From positions 1 to 64,000 of the forward strand of contig JAJQIK010000011.1 in assembly GCA_021199255.1 (NCBI GenBank): 64,000 nt of DNA, read 5' to 3'. The notes below the pieces were generated by a model. The model was not told where the DNA came from and did no database searches. It saw nothing but the letters and a program-made list of their open reading frames with translations. Positions within the stretch are counted from its first letter, which is position 1. Each line of letters begins with the position of its first letter. A program made the translations under genes and the position numbers. This stretch comes from Clostridiales bacterium. GTDB taxonomy: Bacteria > Bacillota > Clostridia > Lachnospirales > Lachnospiraceae. This document shows positions 9,018 to 18,233 of this stretch, one piece after another.

Positions 9018-9104
9018 CCATTTCTGAGCTAAAAGCGTCGGTACGGCGCTTGTGCGAAGAGGCGATGAGAAATTCGCAAAGACGATTTCTCATCCGCCAC
9101 TAAA
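9018..9104. repeat. Two-hairpin intergenic repeat, copy 1
   Basis: This element of about 87 bp recurs at 42213-42293. Hairpin 1 is AAGCGTC-GGTAC-GGCGCTT (a wobble pair in place of one Watson-Crick pair). Hairpin 2 is GGCGATGAGAAAT pairing with ATTTCTCATCCGCC, with one bulge and an 11-nt loop. It fills the gap between SRP RNA and the convergent gene ending at 9100, and overlaps that gene's stop codon. It may act as a bidirectional terminator. Confidence 0.75.
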
Positions 9105-10023
9105 GCTCTACTTTTCTCAAATAATATCCGAACTTTCCTTCCTCGGCAACGCCGTCTTCACACTCAAACGCCTCAAACCCAAACATTAGCGCCACCATTT
9201 TTTCCCGCTGGTAAAAAACGCCCGGTACGCCCAGATAATAATCTCCTTCTTTTCCCAAAATTACATAACGGTAGTTATAGAATCCATGCAACAAAAAGCT
9301 GTTATTGACCAAATGCTGATATTGGGACGGCAGAATAATAAAATCTTTGGGCTCTATTTTTACATAAACCCGTTCGTCGCCATAGGGGTGTATCTGCTCG
9401 TAAGAGGATAATATCTGCTCCCACTTGTCCTCTTTAACGCAGGCCGGCTGCAGCCTGTTCCTATCGGGGAGCTTTGCCGCAGTACAACTTTCTGCCCTCT
9501 GCCGGTCGAGGGAAGCCGACTTCTGCTCCGGTCGCCATTCATGATGCTGTGCCGTCATTTGCTCTTTCTTCTGCTCCCGGTACGGCAATTTCTCTGCTTC
9601 CGGTATTCTCTCCATACGTGGCGCTTCTTGTGCCTCCGACATTCTCTCCATACGCGGCGCTTCCCCGGCTTCCGGCGTCCTCTCTCGATATGACGGCACA
9701 TTCTGTTCCGCCGCTTTACTCTGCCCTTCGATCAGATATCCGTCCGGCAAAATAATTTGCAGCCGTACCTTTTCAAGCCCGCCGTCTATCCGCGCTTCCC
9801 ACAGGCCGCAGCCGTTTTCCACAGCCGCCCCTTCTATTTCCTTCCAATCTGTTCCATTATAGATTCGAACCGGGAATCTTCCATTGATGGCATGCGGTAT
9901 ATTTTGCAGCTTCAGAAATAATTTACTCTGTGCGTCCACATTTTCCACTTTTAAAAATCCCGCTGTCCCCAGTCGGCTCCCGTTTTGATGTAATCCCACA
10001 TATATAATCTCTTTCCGATACAT
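9100..10023 (-). CDS. Lineage-specific protein of unknown function (possibly DUF6128)
   Basis: This is a 307-residue protein without signal peptide or membrane helix. Residues 1-100 form an Ig/beta-sandwich-like domain (NGRFPVRIYNGTDWKE). Residues 113-150 hold imperfect tandem repeats of the type ERxxEAxEAPRM. After a charged, low-complexity linker comes a conserved-looking C-terminal domain of about 95 residues (VKIEPKDFIILP to GYYLRKVEL). The layout resembles Lachnospiraceae proteins I recall as DUF6128, but I am not sure. AAGGAGG precedes the ATG. Confidence 0.6.
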   Translation of the reverse strand: MYRKEIIYVGLHQNGSRLGTAGFLKVENVDAQSKLFLKLQNIPHAINGRFPVRIYNGTDWKEIEGAAVENGCGLWEARIDGGLEKVRLQIILPDGYLIEGQSKAAEQNVPSYRERTPEAGEAPRMERMSEAQEAPRMERIPEAEKLPYREQKKEQMTAQHHEWRPEQKSASLDRQRAESCTAAKLPDRNRLQPACVKEDKWEQILSSYEQIHPYGDERVYVKIEPKDFIILPSQYQHLVNNSFLLHGFYNYRYVILGKEGDYYLGVPGVFYQREKMVALMFGFEAFECEDGVAEEGKFGYYLRKVEL

Positions 10024-10113
10024 AACGCCTCCTTATTGCGAATCAATCCGGTTCGCCGAATATTGGATTCGGCTCTGCGGTTCCGTTATCACTATATATG
10101 CGCAAGCCCAATA

Positions 10114-10145
10114 AAAAATGCCGGTTCTTTACGATCCGACATTTT
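10114..10145 (-). terminator. Terminator after the CdaR-like gene
   Basis: The stem AAAAATGCCGG pairs with CCGACATTTTT (one mismatch) around an 11-nt loop. A and T tracts on both sides allow it to work on either strand. It lies just downstream of the gene ending at 10185. Confidence 0.7.
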
Positions 10146-10184
10146 TCTTTCAGGCTTTTGGATATCGCCAAACGCTTCCGCTAT

Positions 10185-11285
10185 TTAATAATCTAAGGAA
10201 TCTAAGTATCTCATGTAATTGACAACCATAAGCGCAATTTTAAAGGTTAACGCGTCATCAAAGGTACGAATGTCCAGCCCTGTAGTCTTTTCCAGCTTCT
10301 CAATACGATACACCAGCGTGTTTCGATGCACAAATAGCTGCCTGGAAGTCTCTGAAACATTAAGATTGTTCTCAAAGAATTTATTAATGGTAGTCAATGT
10401 CTCATCGTCCAGCTCGTCAGGGATGTTGGAACCGAATATCTCATCTATAAAAATACGGCACAAGTTAATCGGAAGCTGATAAATCAACCTGCCGATTCCC
10501 AGCGTATTATAGGCAGTCACCTTCTTCTCCGCATAGAAAATCTTGCCTACGTCCAACGCCATCTTGGCCTCTTTATAAGACTTGGACACTTCCTTAAGCT
10601 CTCCTACAATCGTCCCGTATGCCACACGCACATTGAGCATCGCTTCCATATTCATCATATCTACGATGGTATTCGCCACCTGATCCAGCCTCGTATAGTC
10701 GTCTTCCGGCGCCAGCATTTTGATAAGAATAACGTTACTCTCATCAACAGCGGTGATGTAATCCCCTGTCTGGGAAGAAAACATACTGCCCAGCAACTCC
10801 GATATGGCAGACTCCATCTCATTGTCTTTTTCATTTTCTGTCTCAATTAAAAATACAGCTCTGGGGACGGTCGCCTCTATATGCAGCTTTTTGGCCCTGT
10901 TATAAATATCCACCAACAGCATATTATCCAACAGCAAATTCTGGAAGAAATTATTGCGGTCATATCGCTCCTTATAGGCAATAATCAGATTCTGCAACTG
11001 GCTCACCGCAATCTTGCCAATCATATACGTATCTTCACTGGCACCCTTGGCATCCAGAATAAAAAGCACCTCTTCCTCGTCCAATACCTTCATCAGATGA
11101 TGCGTTCCAATTACCTGGCTATCCGCCGGCGAATCGGCAAATCCCGCAATCAATGCAGGCGAAACTTCATCATCTTCAAAAGTTGCCGCCACGATTTTTC
11201 CCTCTAAGTCCCACACTCCCAAGTCAATCTTGGAGATCGCTTTCAGTTCTTCAATACTGGTCTTAATAACCTGACTTGAAATCAT
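10185..11285 (-). CDS. CdaR/PucR-family transcriptional regulator
   Basis: This is a 366-residue regulator. The N-terminal region is sensor-like (LGVWDLEGKIVAAT). A central GGDEF-like CdaR domain is followed by a C-terminal helix-turn-helix of the PucR/CdaR class (NVSETSRQLFVHRNTLVYRI, then EKLEKTTGLDIR). CdaR homologues sense sugar diacids; the ligand here is unknown. GAGGTACTAT precedes the ATG. It lies downstream of the MsmX/UgpC-type ATPase gene, with a perfect terminator between them, so any functional link is only positional. Confidence 0.85.
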   Translation of the reverse strand: MISSQVIKTSIEELKAISKIDLGVWDLEGKIVAATFEDDEVSPALIAGFADSPADSQVIGTHHLMKVLDEEEVLFILDAKGASEDTYMIGKIAVSQLQNLIIAYKERYDRNNFFQNLLLDNMLLVDIYNRAKKLHIEATVPRAVFLIETENEKDNEMESAISELLGSMFSSQTGDYITAVDESNVILIKMLAPEDDYTRLDQVANTIVDMMNMEAMLNVRVAYGTIVGELKEVSKSYKEAKMALDVGKIFYAEKKVTAYNTLGIGRLIYQLPINLCRIFIDEIFGSNIPDELDDETLTTINKFFENNLNVSETSRQLFVHRNTLVYRIEKLEKTTGLDIRTFDDALTFKIALMVVNYMRYLDSLDY

Positions 11286-11321
11286 ATAGTACCTCGCTTC
11301 TTCGCGCAGCCGTGCGCAAAA

Positions 11322-11349
11322 ACTAAAAGGGGATGCATAAGCATCCCCT
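11322..11349 (-). terminator. Terminator after the ABC ATPase gene
   Basis: A perfect 9-bp stem (AGGGGATGC at 11328-11336 with GCATCCCCT at 11341-11349) has an ATAA loop. On the minus strand it is followed by TTTTAGTTTTT. Confidence 0.92.
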
Positions 11350-11363
11350 CATAATCATTCTAA

Positions 11364-12473
11364 CTAGTTAGTAATAACCTGCTCTGTCTCTTTGTCGAAT
11401 ACGTGAATCTTCTCAACATCGAAAGCAAATTTAACTGTATCGCCAGGTCTTGCTGTTGTACGGGAATCTACTCTGGCTGTAATAGGGAACTCAGCAAGAT
11501 CAAAGTATAAATAAACCTCTGCGCCAAGCAATTCATAAACCTTAATAGTAGATTCAAATGAGCACTTAGCGGTCTCAATAAACATCTCGGAATCATATAC
11601 ATCTTCAGGACGAATACCGAATGTTACAGTCTTTCCTGCATAACCGCCATCAATCAGCTTCTTAGCCTTAGCCGGAGGCAACGGAATAGTCTGGCCAGCT
11701 ACCTTTAAGCTAACTGCATCGCCATTTACTTCAACTACAGCGTCTAAGAAGTTCATCTGAGGAGAACCCATGAATCCTGCTACAAACAGGTTCTGAGGCT
11801 TCTCATATAAGTTCTGAGGAGTATCTACCTGCTGAATAACGCCGTCCTTCATAACGACGATTCTGGTACCAAGCGTCATAGCCTCTGTCTGGTCATGTGT
11901 TACATAGATAATAGTAGTGCCTAATCTCTGATGTAATTTAGCGATCTCAATACGCATCTGGACACGAAGCTTAGCATCCAAATTGGAAAGCGGCTCATCC
12001 ATAAGGAATACCTTAGGATTACGAACGATTGCACGACCCATAGCAACACGCTGTCTCTGACCACCGGACAAAGCCTTGGGCTTACGATCAAGTAATGCGG
12101 TTAAGTCAAGGATCTTAGCTGCCTCTTTAACCATCTTGTCGATCTCGTCCTTAGGTACTTTTCTTAATTTAAGACCGAAAGCCATATTATCATATACGGA
12201 CATATGAGGATACAAAGCGTAGTTCTGGAATACCATTGCGATATCTCTGTCCTTAGGCTCTACATCGTTAACAACCCTGTCGCCGATCTTCAATTCGCCG
12301 GAAGAAATATCTTCCAGACCTGCGATCATACGAAGCGTAGTAGACTTACCACAACCTGAAGGTCCTACGAAAATAATAAACTCCTGATCTGCGATTTCAA
12401 GATTGAAATCTTTTACTGCCTCAAATCCGTTAGGATATACTTTGCAGACATTTTTTAAAGATAAACTTGCCAT
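11364..12473 (-). CDS. ABC transporter ATP-binding protein, UgpC/MsmX type
   Basis: This is a 369-residue ATPase of CUT1 carbohydrate importers. It has Walker A GPSGCGKST, the signature LSGGQRQRVAMGRA, Walker B VFLMDEPLSNLDAKLR and switch His in THDQTEAM. A C-terminal MalK-like TOBE/regulatory region starts at about residue 240. No permease or binding protein is adjacent, so it is probably a shared ATPase that serves several transporters, as MsmX/MsmK do. AGGAGG precedes the ATG. A promoter with a dyad just downstream lies upstream of the gene. Confidence 0.93.
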   Translation of the reverse strand: MASLSLKNVCKVYPNGFEAVKDFNLEIADQEFIIFVGPSGCGKSTTLRMIAGLEDISSGELKIGDRVVNDVEPKDRDIAMVFQNYALYPHMSVYDNMAFGLKLRKVPKDEIDKMVKEAAKILDLTALLDRKPKALSGGQRQRVAMGRAIVRNPKVFLMDEPLSNLDAKLRVQMRIEIAKLHQRLGTTIIYVTHDQTEAMTLGTRIVVMKDGVIQQVDTPQNLYEKPQNLFVAGFMGSPQMNFLDAVVEVNGDAVSLKVAGQTIPLPPAKAKKLIDGGYAGKTVTFGIRPEDVYDSEMFIETAKCSFESTIKVYELLGAEVYLYFDLAEFPITARVDSRTTARPGDTVKFAFDVEKIHVFDKETEQVITN

Positions 12474-12514
12474 GATTGCCTCCTAGTTATTAAATAGTTT
12501 TTAGTTGTCTCACT

Positions 12515-12549
12515 GATTATCATTGATAATCGACTCTGTGATTAGTATA
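12515..12549 (-). promoter_or_regulatory. Putative promoter and operator dyad of the ABC ATPase gene
   Basis: On the minus strand a -10-like TATACT sits at 12549-12544. The dyad GATTATC-ATT-GATAATC (12515-12531) lies about 6-22 bp after the predicted start, a usual repressor position. No convincing -35 was found. Which regulator binds is unknown. Confidence 0.4.
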
Positions 12550-12709
12550 ACGGACTTTTCTTTCCTTTGCTATGCCATTATTTCACAAAGATTTCTCTTC
12601 TCATTGTAGAAATTGCTTACTTTCTGCTCACTTTTTTTGGGTTTTAGACAAGTTGACCAAGAAATTATCATTTTCCTATGCATTTTGACTAAATCCATTC
12701 CCGGTTTAT

Positions 12710-12925
12710 TTATTCCGTCGTACAGGCCAATACCTGATACCCCGCTTCCTTCACCGCGTCAATCAAAACCTGATCGGCTGTCCCGCCTTCCGTGGTTACT
12801 CTGGCCTGATGATCCTCTAAGCTGACCGATACCTGCGTCACGCCCTCCAGATCTTCCAGTGTTTTCTGCACACGTGCCTGACAATGCGCGCACATCATTC
12901 CTTCAATCTTCAACACTTTAACCAT
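12710..12925 (-). CDS. Heavy-metal-associated (CopZ-like) protein
   Basis: This is a 71-residue HMA domain. The metal-binding loop GMMCAHC lies at residues 9-15, followed by the usual beta-alpha-beta-beta-alpha-beta pattern. Such proteins carry Cu(I) to a P-type ATPase, but none is adjacent. AGGAGGACAGATA precedes the ATG. Confidence 0.9.
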   Translation of the reverse strand: MVKVLKIEGMMCAHCQARVQKTLEDLEGVTQVSVSLEDHQARVTTEGGTADQVLIDAVKEAGYQVLACTTE

Positions 12926-12988
12926 TATCTGTCCTCCTTATATTCCGGCAGGCCTGCCCGTTCCACAGCCGCCATGGCGTCGCCGGCT

Positions 12989-14497
12989 TTACTCCGTCTT
13001 TTCCCACTCGTCGCGGTAAAAGGCTAACTGGTTCTTGCCGCGCTTCTTAGCCTTGTATACGCCCTGATCCGCCGCTTTATATAAGGTTTCAAAATCGCCG
13101 CCTTCCTGCGGATAGATTGCCACGCCGATACTGGCTGTGGCGGCATATTTGACATACTCGCCCGCTTGAAATCCCTTAAAGAAATTCTCTACCTTTCTGG
13201 CTTCCTTTCTCACCGTTTCCTCATCTGCAATGTCTTTTAAAAAGATCATAAACTCATCGCCGCCGACACGTCCAATGATATCGGATGCCCGGAAAATCCC
13301 TCCGATCTGCTGCCCCAGGGAACGAAGCACTTCATCGCCGAACGCATGCCCCATCGTATCGTTAATCTTCTTAAAATTATCCACATCCACCATAAACATC
13401 ATACACTGGGACTGGGGATGCTGCTGCATATATTCTTTGATCTTGCGCTCAGTGGCAAGCTTGTTATATAATCCCGTCAACTGATCCGTATCCGCCTTAT
13501 CCTCCAGTTGCTTTTCCTTTTCTATTCGGCGGATTCTGGCAATAATATTAAAAACCATAACGACACAGATAAAGACAAACACCACGACAATCAGGGAAGT
13601 CAGCATACTCTTGATATCCGCCCACTTCTGATCCACCTGCCTGTCTATATACGCCTGGCTGACCCCCAGAAACAATTCCCACTGGTTCGTCCCCATGGGA
13701 ATATAGGTCAGCAAATAAGACACTTCATTGACCGTAACGCTGGAATTGCCCCGCGCGCCGTTCTTCATGCGGCTGCGGATTGTCTGGAGCGCCGTCGAAT
13801 TACCGTCCTTAATGGTTTCCAGCAGATTGCCGCCCTCCAGCAAAGCGTTGTCCGCCCCGCTGGTACCTAATATATCGCCCTCACTGTCAACAAGAACCAG
13901 AAAAGCGTTTACATCTAAATCTGTCTTAGATAAGAGCCCTTCAAACTGAGCCATCGAATAATACATCAGCAGATAGCCTCTTCCCGTATCTGACGATACC
14001 CGTTCTACTATCACAATTGTCTTCTGGGACTGCTCATCCGCTTCTTCCGTGAACAGATAGGATATATTGCCTGAATTTAAAATTGCCTGAAAATAATCCG
14101 TATCGGAAATGGAAACGCTCTCGCCCAGTTGATTAATGCCCTGTCCGGCGGTATCGCAAAGGCAGACCTGATAAGCGTCCGATTCTGAGGCAAGCGCCTC
14201 GATCAACTCCACAAAATATTCTTCATCATCCAGCGCCTCTTTCTGCTCCAGCAGCTTTATAACAGGCTGGGAAACCATTCTGACAGTCTCCAGTTCCGCC
14301 AGAAAAGAATCCGCATACTGCTGTGTGGATTGAATCAGATCAGTATAAACCTCTTCTTCCGCATCGGCGCTGCTTTTGATTGAAAAATTGAATAACATGA
14401 CAAGCACGACTATCATCAGGATAGCCGATGTGACGAACCACTGAAATGTAACTGACTTATTTTGATTCTCCATCGCTTTGTTTGTTCTCCCCATCAT
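12989..14497 (-). CDS. Membrane diguanylate cyclase with extracellular Cache-like sensor
   Basis: This is a 502-residue protein with two membrane helices (about 20-42 and 295-318) enclosing an extracellular Cache-like domain. A GGDEF domain follows, with motif RVGGDEF at 410-416. The inhibitory I-site RASD is placed five residues before GGDEF. It should make c-di-GMP and be product-inhibited. The ATG at 14497 lies inside the preceding gene. An alternative ATG at 14473 has GGGGAG but at long spacing. It is probably coupled to the DUF624 gene. Confidence 0.9.
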   Translation of the reverse strand: MMGRTNKAMENQNKSVTFQWFVTSAILMIVVLVMLFNFSIKSSADAEEEVYTDLIQSTQQYADSFLAELETVRMVSQPVIKLLEQKEALDDEEYFVELIEALASESDAYQVCLCDTAGQGINQLGESVSISDTDYFQAILNSGNISYLFTEEADEQSQKTIVIVERVSSDTGRGYLLMYYSMAQFEGLLSKTDLDVNAFLVLVDSEGDILGTSGADNALLEGGNLLETIKDGNSTALQTIRSRMKNGARGNSSVTVNEVSYLLTYIPMGTNQWELFLGVSQAYIDRQVDQKWADIKSMLTSLIVVVFVFICVVMVFNIIARIRRIEKEKQLEDKADTDQLTGLYNKLATERKIKEYMQQHPQSQCMMFMVDVDNFKKINDTMGHAFGDEVLRSLGQQIGGIFRASDIIGRVGGDEFMIFLKDIADEETVRKEARKVENFFKGFQAGEYVKYAATASIGVAIYPQEGGDFETLYKAADQGVYKAKKRGKNQLAFYRDEWEKTE

Positions 14498-15146
14498 CCT
14501 TTAACGAAAAATCCAAATCCGAGACCAACTGCTCTTCGGGTTCAAACTTTCGAAAAATACCGCTATAGATCCATGCTGCCCCATAGGCCGGCAATGAAAT
14601 GCCAAACATAATAATAAAAATATAAGAATAAGTAGAAAAATAGCCTATGATAAGCGGCAGAGCATAAATCGCCACCATTGCCAACGTTTTCGGCAGATTG
14701 GCAAACGCAATAATCACCGCGTTCTTAATCGTATTTTTCACCGAATTATCAAATCTTGCCAGAAGCGGGAAAATATATGTGGCAATCATCGCAAAAAACA
14801 CCGCAACCGCCACCACCGCAATCACCAGGGCCTTCGGAAACGATATCCCGGAATAATTAAAGATCAGGATATCTCCCACATATACCGCTATTACAACCAG
14901 CATCAAAAGCCACAGAATGGTAGCCTGCTTAAAATTCCGGCGAAAAGATTTAAAGAATCCCCTGACCAGATATCCTTCTTCGCCCCGGATCATCTTCAAC
15001 AACACATAGTGCATCGCCGTATAAGCCGCTCCTATCGTAAAAACCGGTATACAGCAAATAATCATCAGGATGTTTAAAATCAGCAGATCGCCCACACGGT
15101 TTAAAACCCGCATAAAGGGACTGTCCATATCGAATATTCTTCCCAT
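14457..15146 (-). CDS. DUF624 (YesL-like) membrane protein
   Basis: This is a 229-residue protein with about six membrane segments. It begins MGRIFDMDSPFMR and continues with LNILMIICCIPVFTIGAA, as in YesL/DUF624 proteins. These often sit beside sugar uptake genes or two-component systems, and their function is unclear. Here it overlaps the GGDEF gene by about 40 bp. AAAGGAAG precedes the ATG. Confidence 0.85.
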   Translation of the reverse strand: MGRIFDMDSPFMRVLNRVGDLLILNILMIICCIPVFTIGAAYTAMHYVLLKMIRGEEGYLVRGFFKSFRRNFKQATILWLLMLVVIAVYVGDILIFNYSGISFPKALVIAVVAVAVFFAMIATYIFPLLARFDNSVKNTIKNAVIIAFANLPKTLAMVAIYALPLIIGYFSTYSYIFIIMFGISLPAYGAAWIYSGIFRKFEPEEQLVSDLDFSLKDDGENKQSDGESK

Positions 15147-15297
15147 ATTATCGCTTCCTTTACATCTGTAAATATCAGAAAATGCCAGCCCCTCAGTCGC
15201 TTTTCCCTCTTTGAAGCCATTATATTACAAAAGTGCCCAAAAAAGCTATAGAATTTGCAATTTTTATTAAAAATTTAACTATACGCAGTTAATAGAA

Positions 15298-16554
15298 CTA
15301 GATTTTATACTTCTTGCTGATCTGCTCATATTGAAAATTCAGAGTCTGATACATTTTGAGGATTTCCGCGGCCTCTTCCTTCACGCGTTTCATAATCGTG
15401 TCATAAGAGGTCACAAAGATAGTGACCACCTGCTTTTTCAAACGTTTTCTGGAAACCTCCTCGTTCAAAACCGCTATGACCTTATCCTTAGGCATAGCGC
15501 CGCGGTAGCTTCTCTTATTAATCAGAGCGGTAACCACGTCCGATACCTGCAGGATTCTCTGCCGCACATTCATCTGATGATCCTTCAGGCGCAGCGGATA
15601 ACCGCTTCCATCTCCCCGCTCATGATGAGCCAGCGCGGTAGACGCCACTTCGTCTTTCATTCTGTCCGCCAGTGCCTTCCCGGCGACATCCACATGAGTG
15701 CGCACCAATTTGATTTCATCTGCCTCAAGCCTGCGCGGCGCTTCAATAATTTCCCTTGGGATGGCCAGCATGCCAATATCATGAATCAGCGTGCCGTAGT
15801 AAAGGATTTCCTTTTCCAGATCTGTCAGCATCATTCTCTGGGCTATTTCCTCACTGATGCAAACCGCAGTGATGGTTTCCACTACCATGCTCTCGCTGAC
15901 AAAGCCCATGCAGTACATCAGCATTTCCAAAAATTTCTTCTTATCCTCATTGGAAAAAATCATAAAGTCAGCAATCTGATCCAACTCTTCCTTATATTCT
16001 CCGCTCCGCAGCTTCTCGAACATACTGTATTTACTTTCGCACTGGTAAAACCGTTCCAATCCCGCCGAAGACAGCTTGGTTCCCGCCTGCTTCTGAAACA
16101 TATGTAAATCAAACTGGCTTCCCATGGAAGAAGAATAAATATCCATCTTCTCAGCAATATTGATATAAGCCGCCACGTTTTTGTACGGATAATCTATCTT
16201 TACAAGCTGTTCATAATCCCGGTGGTGGTACATAATGACTTTGGCCAGATCGGGAACCGGGGACAGATATTTCAGGAAAAGGTATCCGTAAATCGAGTGC
16301 GCCATGCTGTCCCGCGACTCATATCGGAGCATATCGTTAATTCTTCCTCTCTCCGTCTTATACGCGCCTATATCATGAAAGGTCGCCACCATAACAATGT
16401 CCGCCAATTCAAATTCCTCATACCGCCCTTCTTCCTGCAGCATCTTATACACCATATATGCCACTCTGGAACCATGCTCCATCAGCCTGGGATGAATCAG
16501 CTTCAATACATCGCGTATCAGCAGAAAAATATCCTTACTTTTAATATATTCCAT
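15298..16554 (-). CDS. Tandem HD / HD-GYP phosphodiesterase-like protein
   Basis: This is a 418-residue soluble protein with two HD modules. The first has FHDIG near residue 60 and HH at 110-111. The second has HDIG near 258 and the HD-GYP signature HHERGDGSGYP (310-320), followed by SDVVTALINKRSYRG. HD-GYP domains hydrolyse c-di-GMP. It lies on the same strand just upstream of the DUF624/GGDEF pair, so synthesis and breakdown of c-di-GMP may be coordinated here. GGGGGG precedes the ATG. Confidence 0.88.
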   Translation of the reverse strand: MEYIKSKDIFLLIRDVLKLIHPRLMEHGSRVAYMVYKMLQEEGRYEEFELADIVMVATFHDIGAYKTERGRINDMLRYESRDSMAHSIYGYLFLKYLSPVPDLAKVIMYHHRDYEQLVKIDYPYKNVAAYINIAEKMDIYSSSMGSQFDLHMFQKQAGTKLSSAGLERFYQCESKYSMFEKLRSGEYKEELDQIADFMIFSNEDKKKFLEMLMYCMGFVSESMVVETITAVCISEEIAQRMMLTDLEKEILYYGTLIHDIGMLAIPREIIEAPRRLEADEIKLVRTHVDVAGKALADRMKDEVASTALAHHERGDGSGYPLRLKDHQMNVRQRILQVSDVVTALINKRSYRGAMPKDKVIAVLNEEVSRKRLKKQVVTIFVTSYDTIMKRVKEEAAEILKMYQTLNFQYEQISKKYKI

Positions 16555-16575
16555 GAGTCCCCCCGTTCTAAAGCT

Positions 16576-17046
16576 CTAAAGTATAAACTTCATCGGCGTA
16601 TAAATAATTCCATCCTTCTCTTCCTCGGGACGCAGATCCTGAAAACCAAGCTTATGGTAAAATCCGACTCCATAGGGAGACGCGTTTACAGTCACATGGG
16701 CGGCTCCCACTTCCGTCAGAAGATAATTGTTCAGGTACTCTATCAAAGCGCGTCCAATTCCTTTTCTATGATACCTTTCGTCCACAAACAGCAGAGAGAT
16801 GTGTGTAGAATTACGCAGCGTAATCATACCCACAATTCTATTCTCATACAATGCCACAAACATCTGGTATGCCCCCATAATGAACATTCTGTGCAATGTG
16901 GTATCGGTAATAAAATCCTGAAAATGCCGGACTCCTTCCGGCGAATAAACATCTGCTTCAAACCGCAGGAAGGTTTTCCACGCCAGCGACATGGCGTCAT
17001 CCCATTCACTCCGATATGCACTTCTGATCTGATATGGCGTTTCCAA
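16576..17046 (-). CDS. GNAT family N-acetyltransferase
   Basis: This is an acetyltransferase of about 156 residues. The acetyl-CoA binding motif lies in VDERYHRKGIGRALIEYLNN, and YHKLGFQ follows near the C-terminus. The substrate is unknown. The start is uncertain: the open frame runs to a TTG at 17070, but the TTG at 17046 has AAAGGAG and GGAGG upstream. It ends 21 bp before the HD-GYP gene, suggesting an operon. Confidence 0.85.
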   Translation of the reverse strand: METPYQIRSAYRSEWDDAMSLAWKTFLRFEADVYSPEGVRHFQDFITDTTLHRMFIMGAYQMFVALYENRIVGMITLRNSTHISLLFVDERYHRKGIGRALIEYLNNYLLTEVGAAHVTVNASPYGVGFYHKLGFQDLRPEEEKDGIIYTPMKFIL

Positions 17047-17165
17047 GCCCTCCGCGTCTCCTTTATCCAACTACCGTTATTGTAACATATTATTAGTATT
17101 ATACAACATGTTGTGGTCTTCCACAAATTATTTGAGCAACCGTTTTATACAGCCGTCCGCCATAT

Positions 17166-18158
17166 TTATTTGGTCGCCTCCGCTCCCACCTTATTAACCA
17201 GCGGCAGGCCATTTTCCAGCGCATAGGCATTTTCAAGGGTTACCGTTGCGATTGCCTGCATAGCTTCTTTCGTGAAGAAACCCATATGGGAGGTAATCAG
17301 TACATTGGGGAAGGTCATCAGTCTCGCCAGATTCTCATCCCGCATAATCTCATTGGATTTATCTTCATAGAAAATCCCCTCTTCTTCCTCATATACGTCC
17401 AGTCCGACCCCGCCGAACTTACCTGCCACCAAACCTTCAATCAAAGCGTCCGTATCAATAAGCGCGCCCCTTGAGGTATTCACCAGATACACTCCCTGTT
17501 TCATCTTATCTATTGTGTCCTTATTGACAAGATATCTGGTCTCTGTGGTCAGCGGACAGTGCAGGGAAATGATATCGGCCTCGCTCATCAGTTCTTCCAG
17601 GGACACATATTCTACTTCCAGGCTGGGATTAGGATAAGGATCATAGGCCAATACCTGCATTCCGAAGCCGTTGCAAATCCGTATCATTGCCTGACCGATT
17701 TTACCGGTACCGACAATCCCCGCCACCTTATGATACAGATCCACTCCCATCAGCCCGTTCAGGCTCATATTAAATTCTCTTGTTCGATTATATGCCTTAT
17801 GGGTATAACGATTGACCGTAAGCAACATTCCCATGGCAAACTCCGCCACTGCCTCCGGAGAATAACTGGGCACGCGCAGAATCAGAATCTTATCCTCCGC
17901 GGCTTTCACATCCACATGATTATACCCGGCGCTGCGCAGTAAAATCGCCTTAACCTTCATTTCATAGAGTTCTTCAATCATTCTTTCATTCACATAATCG
18001 TTCACAAAGATGCAAACCGCGTCAAACCCGCGAGCCAGAGTGATGGTTTCTTCATGAAAAGGAGCCTCGTAAAAACGGATGTCAAACCCATATTCTTTTC
18101 CCATCGGCTCAAACCATATTTTATCATATGGCTTAGTACTAAAAAAAGCTATTTTCAT
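17166..18158 (-). CDS. D-lactate dehydrogenase (D-2-hydroxyacid dehydrogenase family)
   Basis: This 330-residue enzyme reduces pyruvate to D-lactate with NADH and has the family's typical length. It has the Rossmann motif VGTGKIG, the catalytic Arg in NTSRGALIDTDAL, Glu in the YEEEEG region and His in SHMGFFT. The start at 18158 was chosen because GGAGG lies 8 nt upstream. Other 2-hydroxyacid substrates remain possible. Confidence 0.88.
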   Translation of the reverse strand: MKIAFFSTKPYDKIWFEPMGKEYGFDIRFYEAPFHEETITLARGFDAVCIFVNDYVNERMIEELYEMKVKAILLRSAGYNHVDVKAAEDKILILRVPSYSPEAVAEFAMGMLLTVNRYTHKAYNRTREFNMSLNGLMGVDLYHKVAGIVGTGKIGQAMIRICNGFGMQVLAYDPYPNPSLEVEYVSLEELMSEADIISLHCPLTTETRYLVNKDTIDKMKQGVYLVNTSRGALIDTDALIEGLVAGKFGGVGLDVYEEEEGIFYEDKSNEIMRDENLARLMTFPNVLITSHMGFFTKEAMQAIATVTLENAYALENGLPLVNKVGAEATK

Positions 18159-18233
18159 TTCTGCTGCCTCCACTTCTATTTTCTATTAGTATGATCCGCA
18201 GACCCGAAATCATTCTCCCAACCATGCCTTTTC

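Noticed and set aside
9855-9880. tRNA T-arm-like sequence (GATTCGAACCGGGAATC) on the plus strand
   Set aside because: It lies inside the coding gene 9100-10023 and has no acceptor, D or anticodon arms around it.
15331-16107. Long plus-strand ORF of 258 codons, and similar long antisense ORFs elsewhere (for example 6719-7444, 16222-17085, 22272-23039)
   Set aside because: All lie opposite genes with strong family matches and have shadow-like composition.
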